From NCBI GenBank assembly GCA_027325115.1, contig DAHWFG010000492.1, forward strand, positions 1 through 17,781: a stretch of DNA of 17,781 nucleotides. Reading direction: 5' to 3'. Source of the DNA: JAKBCQ01 sp021807585 (GTDB lineage Bacteria; Planctomycetota; Planctomycetia; Isosphaerales; Isosphaeraceae). The notes under the pieces were generated by a model. It searched no databases, was not told the origin of the DNA, and saw only the letters and a list, made by a program, of their open reading frames with translations. How positions within the stretch are numbered: the stretch's first letter is position 1; each line of letters opens with the position of its first letter. Below are positions 7,407 through 15,276 of this stretch, in pieces. A program made the translations under genes and the position numbers.

Positions 7407-9710
7407 ATGAATGATTGGCAGATCAACTTATACCTGGCCGCGATCGCGATCCCGCTGGCCGCTTTCGTCGTCCAGATCCTGGGGGGACGTTGGCTCAAAG
7501 AGCTCAACGCGCACATCGCAACCGCGGCGATCGGTACGTCGTTCGTCCTCAGCTTAATCGGCTTTGTCGATTACTTCGTGATCGAGGCGCCCAAGCACCC
7601 CGTCGCGCACCACCACGCCGAGGCCGACGGAGAATCCGAGGGTCATAAAACCGAATCCGCGTCGTCGACCGCCAAGACGACCGACGCCAAAACGACCCCC
7701 GGGCCGCTCGTCTGGAAGGGAAGCTTCGACTGGGTTTCGGTCGGGGGAGGAATCAAAATCCCGGGTCGCGAACCGACCAAAGGACTGACGATCCCCTGGG
7801 AGTTCGCGGTCGATAGCCTAAGCGCGATCATGTATTTAATGGTTACATTGATAGCGACGGCGATTCATGTTTACTCGATGGGGTATATGCACGGCGATCG
7901 GCGTTATCCCCGGTTTTTCGCGTATCTTTCGCTCTTTTGTTTTTCAATGCTGGCGCTCATCGGCTCGGCGAATCTGTTTATGGTGTTCATGAGCTGGGAG
8001 CTCGTGGGGGTTTGTTCATATCTTTTGATCGGGCACTGGTACGAGGAGAAGAAAAACGCCGACGCCGCGAACAAGGCGTTCATCGTCAACCGCGTGGGGG
8101 ACGTCGGCATGTTGATCGGCCTGGGTCTTTTGTGGACGAACCTGGGGACGTTCAACATCAGCGAGATCAATCACTCGCTGCGCAATAAAGCGGGCGAGCT
8201 GAACATTGTTTCAACCGAAAGTAGTTCGGTCGTCGAGTTGAGGAATCAGGAGACGGGGGCGCCGATCGTCGACGGTTGGACCGGCAAGCCTCGGCAAATC
8301 GCGACGTGGGCGCTCGTTTTAGCGGGTTTGGGCGTGTTCGCGGGATGCGTGGGCAAAAGCGCTCAGTTTCCGCTTCACGTTTGGCTCCCCGACGCGATGG
8401 CCGGCCCGACGCCCGTCTCGGCGTTGATCCACGCGGCGACGATGGTCGCGGCGGGAGTTTATTTGGTGGGACGATTTTTCCCGCTCTTCACCGACGAGGT
8501 GCTGCTGACGATCGGTTACGCGGGAGGAATCACGCTCTTGATCGCGGCGACGATCGCGATGGTTCAGGTCGATTATAAAAAAGTGCTCGCGTATTCAACC
8601 GTTAGCCAATTGGGCTACATGATGCTCGGGCTCGGCGTCGGCGGCTGGTCGGCGGGATTGTTCCATTTGCTCACGCACGCGTTCTTCAAGGCTTTGTTGT
8701 TCCTGGGCGCGGGAAGCGTCTATCACGCGGTTCATACGTACGACATGCACGTGTTGGGAGGGCTGCGGAAAAAGATGCCGCGGACCGCGACGACGATGCT
8801 GATCGGCACGCTGGCGATCTCGGGCGTGCCGCTCTTCAGCGGGTTTTATTCGAAGGACGCGATCCTGGCGTCGTCGCTCAAGTTCGTCTCGGAACGCCCG
8901 AGCCACTTCCTCCTATTCGTGTTGCCGACCGCGGGAGCGGCGATCACCGCGTTTTATATGTTTAGACTTTGGTTGTTATTATTTTATGGCGAATCGCGGA
9001 GCGCCAAGAAAGACGCGCACGCCCATGGCCATGATCACGGTCACGGCCACGGCGATCACCACCACGACGATCCCGTGGCGCATGCTCACGAGAGCGAACC
9101 GATCATGACGATCCCGCTGATGGTGTTGGCGGCGTTCGCGGTGTTCGTCGGCTGGCCGATCACGATTCTGCCGTTCGCCGAGCCGATCGTTGAGCAAATG
9201 CTGTTATATTCAAGCCCTTTGCCGCCGATCGAATTGGGAATATTCCATTGGATCGCGATGGGTTTTTCGCTCGTCGTCGCGGCGACGGGGATCGGCCTGG
9301 CGTTTGCGTTTTACGCGTGGAAAATGTTTGACGCGCGGAAATTCGCCGAGAGCTTCAAGCCTTTGTATCGCTTGTTCTCGGCAAAATGGTACTTCGACGA
9401 AATCTACGACGTCCTGCTGGTGAAACGAACGCTCGACCTCGCGCACGCGATGCGCGGGTTCGACAAGTACGTGGTCGACGGGGTCGTCAACGGCGCCGCG
9501 ATGATCACGATATGGGCGAGCAAGCTCGACGGCCTGTTCGATAAATTCGCGGTCGACAAATTGGTCAATTTGTTCGGCGACCTGATTTACATGATCGGCG
9601 ATCGGAGTCGTTGGATTCAAACGGGGCGATTGCGCAATTACCTGATGGTGTTGACGGTCGCGGTATTCGGCCTGTTCCTGGGGGTGGTCGTTTGGATTCA
9701 ACGCGGCTAA
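7407..9710 (+). CDS. nuoL: NADH-quinone oxidoreductase subunit L with His-rich loop
   Basis: NuoL is the distal antiporter-like, proton-pumping membrane subunit of complex I. Landmarks: FMVFMSWELVGVCSYLLIGH, containing the conserved helix-5 Glu; CVGKSAQFPLHVWLPDAM followed by GPTPVSALIHAATMVAAG (the key Lys in GKSAQFP); VDYKKVLAYSTVSQLGYM; and LLTHAFFKALLFLGAGSV. The C-terminal FSAKWYFDEIYDVLLV plus later hydrophobic segments correspond to the long lateral helix and last membrane span. At 767 residues it is longer than the roughly 613 of E. coli because of insertions. These are a His/Glu/Thr-rich loop after the first two helices (HPVAHHHAEADGESEGHKTE), an internal NKAGELNIVSTESSSVVELR loop, and a strongly His-rich loop (HAHGHDHGHGHGDHHHDD, about residues 535-556) between membrane segments. 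GAGG lies 8 bases before the ATG. nuoM follows 67 bases on; nuoK is not upstream. Confidence 0.97.
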   Translation: MNDWQINLYLAAIAIPLAAFVVQILGGRWLKELNAHIATAAIGTSFVLSLIGFVDYFVIEAPKHPVAHHHAEADGESEGHKTESASSTAKTTDAKTTPGPLVWKGSFDWVSVGGGIKIPGREPTKGLTIPWEFAVDSLSAIMYLMVTLIATAIHVYSMGYMHGDRRYPRFFAYLSLFCFSMLALIGSANLFMVFMSWELVGVCSYLLIGHWYEEKKNADAANKAFIVNRVGDVGMLIGLGLLWTNLGTFNISEINHSLRNKAGELNIVSTESSSVVELRNQETGAPIVDGWTGKPRQIATWALVLAGLGVFAGCVGKSAQFPLHVWLPDAMAGPTPVSALIHAATMVAAGVYLVGRFFPLFTDEVLLTIGYAGGITLLIAATIAMVQVDYKKVLAYSTVSQLGYMMLGLGVGGWSAGLFHLLTHAFFKALLFLGAGSVYHAVHTYDMHVLGGLRKKMPRTATTMLIGTLAISGVPLFSGFYSKDAILASSLKFVSERPSHFLLFVLPTAGAAITAFYMFRLWLLLFYGESRSAKKDAHAHGHDHGHGHGDHHHDDPVAHAHESEPIMTIPLMVLAAFAVFVGWPITILPFAEPIVEQMLLYSSPLPPIELGIFHWIAMGFSLVVAATGIGLAFAFYAWKMFDARKFAESFKPLYRLFSAKWYFDEIYDVLLVKRTLDLAHAMRGFDKYVVDGVVNGAAMITIWASKLDGLFDKFAVDKLVNLFGDLIYMIGDRSRWIQTGRLRNYLMVLTVAVFGLFLGVVVWIQRG
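9010..9105 (+). other. Histidine-rich loop coding segment within nuoL
   Basis: This segment encodes a loop with about a dozen histidines interleaved with Gly, Asp and Ala (HAHGHDHGHGHGDHHHDD, later AHAHESEP). It lies between two hydrophobic spans in the C-terminal third of NuoL. Such tracts are typical of metal transporters and chaperones (ZIP, CDF, HypB), where they bind Zn, Ni or Co. In NuoL a metal role is only inference; a tolerated low-complexity expansion is equally possible. Confidence 0.75.
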
Positions 9711-9777
9711 AATCGCGTCGGATTCGGCGGACGAGTGATCGGCATATTACTTTTTGAGCGCGGATGGTGAGATCGAC

Positions 9778-11646
9778 ATGAGCGACTTCCAGTTGTTGAC
9801 CTCGTTGTGGCTTATCCCCTTGTTGGGCTCGATCGGCGTGCTCTTCGCGCCCAAGAAATCCGAGCATCTCGTCAAGTGGATCGCGCTCGCGGTCTGCACC
9901 GTGACGTTCCTGCTGAGCATCCTCGCGTTCGGCGCGTATACGGCGCCCGGCGAATCGTCGCCGATGGCTTCGTCGCTCCGCGACCGCGCCGAGAACAACC
10001 TGATCCTTTCAAGGCTCGAAGGAAACGGGATCGTCTCTTCTCCCAAAGATCTCGACGTCGACGGCGACGGCATGATCAACAAGCTCGAGATCACGCGTTG
10101 CGGAATGACCCCCGAAGTCTTCGACAAAGTCGATAAAGACAAAGACGGCAAGCTCTCGTCGGCGGAATACGGGAGCCTCGGCGTCGAGGATCTCGTCGTT
10201 CGCGAAGCATGGATCCCCTATTTCAACATCCAATATTATCTCGGTCTCGACGGCATCAGTCTCAGCCTCGTCCTCCTCACCGGTCTCACGAGCCTGCTCG
10301 CGTGCGGCGCGTCGTGGAAGATCGAAAAACAGGTGAAGGGCTATTATTCGCTCTTCCTCCTGCTGCTGGCGAGCATGATGGGCGTGTTCATGGCGCTTGA
10401 TATGTTCTTGTTTTATATTTTCTTTGAAGTGATGCTGTTGCCGATGTACTTCCTGATCGCGATCTGGGGGGGGCCGAACCGCGAATACGCCGCGATCAAG
10501 TTCCTTTTGTTCACGTTGTTCGGGTCGGTGTTCATTCTTGTGGGTATATTGATCCTTTACTATTACGGGGGCGACGCGCAGGTTACGCTGGGGGGAAACC
10601 CGTTCCTCGCGCATTCGTTCGATTCGATCTGGGTCGCCCGCGCCGCTTCGGAAACGACGTATTACGGATCTTACATCCAGAAATGGGTGTTTTCTTTGAT
10701 GTTGATCGGCTTCATCGTCAAACTGCCGTCGTTTCCGTTCCACACGTGGCTCCCCGACGCGCACGTCGAGGCGCCCACTCCGATCAGCATGATTCTGGCG
10801 GGAGTTTTGCTCAAGATCGGCGGCTACGGTTTGATCCGCTTGGCCTGGCCGCTCGCCCCCGTCGGCGCCTACGAGCTCGCGACCCCCGTCGCCGCGATCG
10901 GCGTCTTCAGCATCATCTACGGCGCTCTCGTCGCGATGGCGCAGACCGACTTCAAAAAGCTCGTCGCGTACAGCTCGGTCAGTCACATGGGATACGTCAC
11001 GCTCGGGATGGCCGCGGTCAGCCTGACGGCCGATCCCAAATATTACTCGTACGGCGTCAACGGCGCGATGTTCATGATGATCGCGCACGGAATCACGTCG
11101 GCCGGTATGTTCTTCCTGGTGGGAGTGATTTATGATCGCTTGCACACGCGTGATTTGAACAAACTCGGCGGGCTCTTCCAACCGATGCCGCTTTACGGCT
11201 TCGCGTCGTTCATCATCTTTTTCGGATCGATGGGGTTGCCGGGCCTCTGCGGATTCATCGCCGAGGTTTTCGTGATCCTGGGAGCGTTCAATTTCAATTA
11301 TAAACTCGCGATCCTGGCCGCAACCGCGGTCATTCTTACCGCGGGTTACATCCTTTGGACCCTTCAGCGCGTTTTCCTCGGGCCGAATCAAGAACATAAA
11401 CATCAACCCGATCTTGATATGCGCGAATGGTCGATCGCGGTTCCCCTGATCGTCCTGACGGTCGTCCTCGGCGTCGCGCCCCAGTGGAGCCTGCTGAAAT
11501 GGATGGGCCCGTCGGTCGATCACGTCGTTCAGGCCATCACCACCGCGAAGGGTATGCCCTCGGTCGCCAAGCCCGAAGTCAAAACGATCGCCCAACCGAA
11601 ATCGGCCTCGCCCGCCGATCCCGCGGTTTCGATGATCAATCGCTAA
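9778..11646 (+). CDS. nuoM: NADH-quinone oxidoreductase subunit M with inserted EF-hand pair
   Basis: NuoM is the middle antiporter-like, proton-translocating subunit of complex I. Conserved regions: GLDGISLSLVLLTGL (about 156-170); FFEVMLLPMYFLIAIWGG with the helix-5 Glu; IVKLPSFPFHTWLPDAH followed by VEAPTPISMILAGVLLKIGG with the two key Lys; TDFKKLVAYSSVSHMGYV; and the late LCGFIAEVFVILGAF with its Glu. Start ATG 9778 has GGTGAG 6 bases upstream; a TTG at 9754 is in frame but lacks such a site. At 622 residues it exceeds the roughly 509 of E. coli. Much of the excess is residues 54-140, between the second and third predicted helices, which contain two complete EF-hand loops: DVDGDGMINKLE (93-104) and DKDKDGKLSSAE (119-130). 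The C-terminal tail is Ala/Pro/Lys-rich. nuoN does not follow. Confidence 0.97.
   Translation: MSDFQLLTSLWLIPLLGSIGVLFAPKKSEHLVKWIALAVCTVTFLLSILAFGAYTAPGESSPMASSLRDRAENNLILSRLEGNGIVSSPKDLDVDGDGMINKLEITRCGMTPEVFDKVDKDKDGKLSSAEYGSLGVEDLVVREAWIPYFNIQYYLGLDGISLSLVLLTGLTSLLACGASWKIEKQVKGYYSLFLLLLASMMGVFMALDMFLFYIFFEVMLLPMYFLIAIWGGPNREYAAIKFLLFTLFGSVFILVGILILYYYGGDAQVTLGGNPFLAHSFDSIWVARAASETTYYGSYIQKWVFSLMLIGFIVKLPSFPFHTWLPDAHVEAPTPISMILAGVLLKIGGYGLIRLAWPLAPVGAYELATPVAAIGVFSIIYGALVAMAQTDFKKLVAYSSVSHMGYVTLGMAAVSLTADPKYYSYGVNGAMFMMIAHGITSAGMFFLVGVIYDRLHTRDLNKLGGLFQPMPLYGFASFIIFFGSMGLPGLCGFIAEVFVILGAFNFNYKLAILAATAVILTAGYILWTLQRVFLGPNQEHKHQPDLDMREWSIAVPLIVLTVVLGVAPQWSLLKWMGPSVDHVVQAITTAKGMPSVAKPEVKTIAQPKSASPADPAVSMINR
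10054..10167 (+). other. EF-hand pair inserted in NuoM
   Basis: The 12-residue loop encoded at 10054-10089 is D-V-D-G-D-G-M-I-N-K-L-E and the one at 10132-10167 is D-K-D-K-D-G-K-L-S-S-A-E. Both have the canonical EF-hand pattern: Asp at 1, 3 and 5, Gly at 6, a hydrophobic residue at 8, Asn or Ser at 9, and Glu at 12. They are 26 residues apart start to start, close for a paired EF-hand. By the usual NuoM topology the loop after the second helix should face the periplasm, so calcium binding there is plausible. Binding and function are inferred. Confidence 0.85.
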
Positions 11647-11713
11647 TTCGACGGTCCCAGGCCGAGTTCGAACCGTCGGCCGACCGATCGTCGACCCGCG
11701 TGAGTACCCGGCC

Positions 11714-14644
11714 ATGAATCGATATGTGATTGTTTTAGTGACCCTCGCGCTTTGCTACGTCGATCCTTATCCGCGGGCTCGCGGCCAATCGGTCGCGGGG
11801 TCGACCCCAAACGCGATCGTCGCGAGCAAACAAGCCCGCGACGCGGGGAAGGGGAGTTCGTCCAAAAAAGCGAACTCGCCACGCGGCGAAATCCGCCTCC
11901 CCGTCACCCGCGACGTCTGGTTCTCAGAGGTCGGCGCCGAGGCCGACGGCAACAACGGAGCGGCGCCTCGCCTTAAACTCAAATCGCATCAAGAAATGTC
12001 GCTTGTCGATTGCGACGTATCGTCGCTTCGCGGCAAGCTGATCGAACGCGCGAGCTTGAGCCTTCATTCGGCGGGAGAGCCGAGCGCCAAGAGAGTGACC
12101 GTCGGATCGTTCGGCGCCGATTGGTACGAGGGAACCTCGTCGGGCTACGCTCCTCAGATCGGAAGCTCGTCATTCAATCATAAACGTCATCCCCAGATCC
12201 CCTGGACCGTTCCCGGAAGCGATCTTTGCTCGGTGATCCTGGGGCAAGGGGGGACGACATGGCGGATGGCCGACGCCACCCCTCCCGACGCGGCGCGGAG
12301 GCAAACGATCGCGATCGATCCCAAAATCGTCGCGGCGCGCATCGCGGGAATCAGCGAGGGATTTCTCGTCTTCGACGACACCGGGAGCGAATGGACCCGA
12401 AACGGCGAAAAGTTCACGCCTCATCCCTTCCCCAACCGGTTTTTCGATAGCCGCGACGGCAACCGCACGAACGCGCCTTATTTTACGATCGTCGTTGCGG
12501 GTGAGGATCACAACGCCCCCGACGCTCCCGGAATTCCGCAATCCGAGACGGGTGATCTGCCGGCGGGCGAAGCGTGGGTTTCGTGGACGACTCCGCGCGA
12601 TCGAGGCCCCGCGGGGGTGATCGGGTTCTTCGTCAAAGCCGACGGCAAAGACTTGCCCCGGTATCTCATCCCGCTCGCGGGCGAACCTGGAGAACGCGTA
12701 CGTATGCGATTGCGCGATCTCGAGCCGAAAAAAGCGGGCGAGAAGCCGCGTGCGATCGTCGCGCTCGAGATCCGCGCCGTCGACTGCGCGGGAAACGTCG
12801 GCGCCGCGTCCAAAGGATCGATTCGACTCTCGTCGCGCACCGTCAAACCGTTACCCCCCGCGACGATCAAACCGTTTGAACCCGCAAACTCGCCGCTCTC
12901 CAAACTTGGAGGGGTCGCGGTATCGATCGTCGACGAACTCGACAAGATCGATCCCGTCTCGGGCGCGACGATTCCCGCTCAAGAGCCTGGATATTTTGAC
13001 GCCAATCATATCTGGAGCGCCAAAGATAAGCGAATTCGACTGCAAGCCGCGCGCAACGAGTTCACGGCGTTTCAGGTGGTTCTCAGAGGGAACGCGCGCG
13101 ACGTCAAGCCCTCGATCGCGTTCGAAGGAGGCGGGGACGCGATCGAATCCTCGATCGGCCGCTACCGCAACGTCGCGACCTTGCGCGGGCCGCTCCCCGA
13201 CCCGATCGTCGAGCTCGCCGAGAACGAACCACTTCCGGGAGAGAAATCGTTAAGTCTTTATGTGGAATTATATATACCTCACAATGCAAAGGCGGGAGAA
13301 CGGAAGGGGGGGTTGACGCTTTCTTTGGGCGGGGATCGGATCGAGATCGCGGTGTCGCTTTGGGTTTGGGATTTCACGCTTCCCGATCGGCTCAGCTTCA
13401 TCCCCGAGATGAATTGTTACGATCTTCCCGCCGACGAGCGCGATTATTATCGGCTGGCGCATCGGCATCGGACGGTGATCAACCGCGTTCCTTATTCTCA
13501 CAGCGGGAATATCGCCGCGGGTTACGCCCCCGGCTGGAACGGGTCGACGCTCGACTGGCGCGACTGGGACAAGCGATTCGGGCCGTATCTCGACGGATCG
13601 GCGTTCGCCGACCTGCCGCGCAAAAACGTTCCGCTCGAATGTTTTTATCTGCCGATTCATGAAAACTGGCCGACGCCGATCGACCCCAATTACAACGGCG
13701 ATTACTGGGCCGATCGCGCGTTCACCGATTCGTATCGCCGCGATCTCGTCTCGGCGTCGCGCCAATTCGCCGATCATTTGAACAAAAAAGGATGGCATGA
13801 TACACTGTTCCAATATTTCTTTAACGGTAAAAACGATTTCAAGCGTAACGGATGGTCGCGAGGGAAATCCCCCTGGCTGCTCGACGAGCCGGCGCACACC
13901 CAGGATTTTTGGGCGCTGCGCTACTTCGGCAAGGCGTTCCACGAGGGCGCCGACCCCGTCCGCGGCCGCGCCAAAGTCGTCTTCCGAGCCGACATCTCGC
14001 GCCCCCAATGGCAACGCGACACGCTCGACGGCCTGCTCGATTATCTCGTCGTCGCGGGATCCATGCGTCAATATCCAAGAATCGTTTTTGACCGCAAAGA
14101 AGCTCAACATCAAATTGTGCTTGAATATGGAAGCTCAAACGCGATTGAGGCGTCGAACGTGCAAGCCGCCGCGTGGTCGATCGATTCGTGGGGTTTGGGC
14201 GCCGACGGAGTCGTTCCGTGGCAGACGATCGGCACGGCCGAATCGTGGACGAAGGCCGACACGCTCTCGCTCTTTTATCCCCGTCGTAATCGCCGCGACG
14301 CGGGTCCCACGCCTTCCATCCGCCTCAAGGCGTTCCGACGCGGCGAGCAAGACGTCGAATACCTGACGCTCTTCAGTCAATTAACCGGCGAGCCGCGGTG
14401 GGCTCTCAGCCGATCGATCCGCGAGACGCTCAAACTCGCCCCCAAACGCGAGGCGACCGGCCTCTCCGCGATCGAAGACGCGGGGGTGATCTCGTATCAA
14501 AAATTGACCCCTCAAGATCTTTGGACGCTCCGCACCCGCGTGGGATCGGCGCTCTCGGCGCTCCACCCCCCCGCCAAAAACAAGCTCGTCGAGCTCGAAA
14601 CCCCGGTGCGCGATCTTAAACGTCTCAACCCCGGCGGCTTTTAA
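11714..14644 (+). CDS. Large secreted GH123/DUF4091-like protein
   Basis: A 976-residue exported protein with a signal peptide (MNRYVIVLVTLALCYVDPYP, cleavage near RARG-QS). Order: a Gly/Lys/Ser linker (about 40-58); a beta-rich, carbohydrate-binding-like region (about 59-265); a fibronectin-III-like segment (about 270-375, with AWVSWTTPRDRGPAG and VALEIRAVDCAGNVGA); a GH123 N-terminal-like beta region (about 420-560, IRLQAARNEFTAFQVVLRG). A catalytic-barrel-like part follows from about 566 (MNCYDLPADERDYY) with an adjacent Asp724-Glu725 in PWLLDEPAHTQDFW, then a DUF4091-like end (GADGVVPWQTIG, then RRGEQDVEYLTLF near 880). GH123 enzymes (beta-N-acetylgalactosaminidases) use an adjacent Asp-Glu pair, so that pair is the best candidate active site. 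Substrate is uncertain. It lies 67 bases after nuoM, but weak ribosome binding signals make co-expression uncertain. Confidence 0.88.
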   Translation: MNRYVIVLVTLALCYVDPYPRARGQSVAGSTPNAIVASKQARDAGKGSSSKKANSPRGEIRLPVTRDVWFSEVGAEADGNNGAAPRLKLKSHQEMSLVDCDVSSLRGKLIERASLSLHSAGEPSAKRVTVGSFGADWYEGTSSGYAPQIGSSSFNHKRHPQIPWTVPGSDLCSVILGQGGTTWRMADATPPDAARRQTIAIDPKIVAARIAGISEGFLVFDDTGSEWTRNGEKFTPHPFPNRFFDSRDGNRTNAPYFTIVVAGEDHNAPDAPGIPQSETGDLPAGEAWVSWTTPRDRGPAGVIGFFVKADGKDLPRYLIPLAGEPGERVRMRLRDLEPKKAGEKPRAIVALEIRAVDCAGNVGAASKGSIRLSSRTVKPLPPATIKPFEPANSPLSKLGGVAVSIVDELDKIDPVSGATIPAQEPGYFDANHIWSAKDKRIRLQAARNEFTAFQVVLRGNARDVKPSIAFEGGGDAIESSIGRYRNVATLRGPLPDPIVELAENEPLPGEKSLSLYVELYIPHNAKAGERKGGLTLSLGGDRIEIAVSLWVWDFTLPDRLSFIPEMNCYDLPADERDYYRLAHRHRTVINRVPYSHSGNIAAGYAPGWNGSTLDWRDWDKRFGPYLDGSAFADLPRKNVPLECFYLPIHENWPTPIDPNYNGDYWADRAFTDSYRRDLVSASRQFADHLNKKGWHDTLFQYFFNGKNDFKRNGWSRGKSPWLLDEPAHTQDFWALRYFGKAFHEGADPVRGRAKVVFRADISRPQWQRDTLDGLLDYLVVAGSMRQYPRIVFDRKEAQHQIVLEYGSSNAIEASNVQAAAWSIDSWGLGADGVVPWQTIGTAESWTKADTLSLFYPRRNRRDAGPTPSIRLKAFRRGEQDVEYLTLFSQLTGEPRWALSRSIRETLKLAPKREATGLSAIEDAGVISYQKLTPQDLWTLRTRVGSALSALHPPAKNKLVELETPVRDLKRLNPGGF

Positions 14645-14869
14645 AATCGCAACCGCCGAAGCGCGATCAATCCGCCCCGAGCGAATCGATTTTTATCTTG
14701 TAACCCGTGTGATTTCATGAGGTTGCGATTGCACAAGAATCGTCCACAGGGGTGCGGCGTAGTCGATTTTAGGGCGATGGTTGGCGGCGAATCGCCGCGA
14801 CAAATCGGTGTGATCGCCGGGAGAAAACGATCGGTTCGGGTCGATCGACGATTTTCTTGAGGATTTTTC
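14645..14869. other. Non-coding stretch with long-range stem after the GH123-like gene
   Basis: No convincing gene. AATCGCAACC (14645-14654, right after the stop codon) is exactly complementary to GGTTGCGATT (14721-14730), enclosing 66 bases, so the 3' end of the upstream transcript could fold. A second GC-rich inverted repeat (GCGGC, GAATC, GCCGC) lies at about 14787-14801. Neither has a T-run directly after it. A 47-codon ORF from ATG 14717 has no ribosome binding site and was not accepted. Confidence 0.4.
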
Positions 14870-14898
14870 TTGAAATCGGCGGAAGCCGTCGCTAGGAT
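14870..14898 (+). promoter_or_regulatory. Sigma70-like promoter
   Basis: TTGAAA (14870-14875) and TAGGAT (14893-14898) are separated by exactly 17 bases, a good housekeeping-sigma match. Transcription would start near 14905, directly before a strong hairpin, and about 370 bases before the next gene. It could drive a small RNA ending at the 15118-15146 terminator-like hairpin, or the glutamine-amidotransferase-like gene with a long leader. Confidence 0.5.
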
Positions 14899-14904
14899 CA
14901 GATT

Positions 14905-15146
14905 ACATCAACGGAATGACCGTTCTTCCCCCTGAATGTTCTTCGAGAAACGGTCGTTCCTCGCGTCATCCTCTTATGAGAACAATAGCCGAAGTCGGTC
15001 GCCGAATCCCCTTGGCTCGCTGGAATGTGAGTCTCAGGTGATTTTGTTGGGAGATCCCCATCCCATGCGCGAATCGAACCGTGACGAAACGGGGAATGTT
15101 CGCGCAAGGGTTAAAGGATCGAGAATTCTAGAAATCTCGATTTTTT
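14905..15146 (+). ncRNA. Candidate small RNA or attenuated leader
   Basis: This roughly 240-base stretch is bounded by the sigma70-like promoter and by a terminator-like hairpin with six T. It contains two further strong structures. GGAATGACCGTT (14913-14924) pairs with AACGGTCGTTCC (14949-14960), 12 pairs with one G-U. TGCGCGAA (15066-15073) pairs with TTCGCGCA (15099-15106), and inside that CCGT (15079-15082) pairs with ACGG (15089-15092). ORFs on both strands here look random. I do not recognise 6S, RNase P, SRP, tmRNA or a known riboswitch. Expression is inferred from layout only. Confidence 0.4.
15118..15146 (+). terminator. Intrinsic terminator-like hairpin
   Basis: ATCGAGA (15118-15124) pairs with TCTCGAT (15135-15141), and the run TTTTTT covers 15141-15146. 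The loop contains the self-complementary TTCTAGAA. It lies about 130 bases upstream of the glutamine-amidotransferase-like gene and so may end a small RNA or attenuate the downstream gene. Confidence 0.6.
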
Positions 15147-15276
15147 AATCATAGAGCGCGAATCGGCCGCCGCCTCGATCCGTGAGCGCTTTGACCATTG
15201 TGTCGGAGATCCTCGCGGTCCCAATTGAAGCGGCATGGAACGGATTCTCTAAGGCCACACAATCAGGAAGGATGCC

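Noticed and set aside
10009..11715. 568-codon antisense frame opposite nuoM
   Set aside because: Extremely rich in Arg, Glu, Asp and His, the usual product of reading GC-rich coding DNA on the opposite strand; nuoM on the plus strand is unambiguous.
14739..14747. DnaA-box-like TCGTCCACA
   Set aside because: A single degenerate match with no cluster, AT-rich unwinding region or dnaA/dnaN neighbours; no evidence of an origin.
14717..14860. 47-codon ORF beginning MRLRLHKNRPQG
   Set aside because: No ribosome binding site, Arg-rich random-looking composition, and its start lies inside an inverted-repeat arm.
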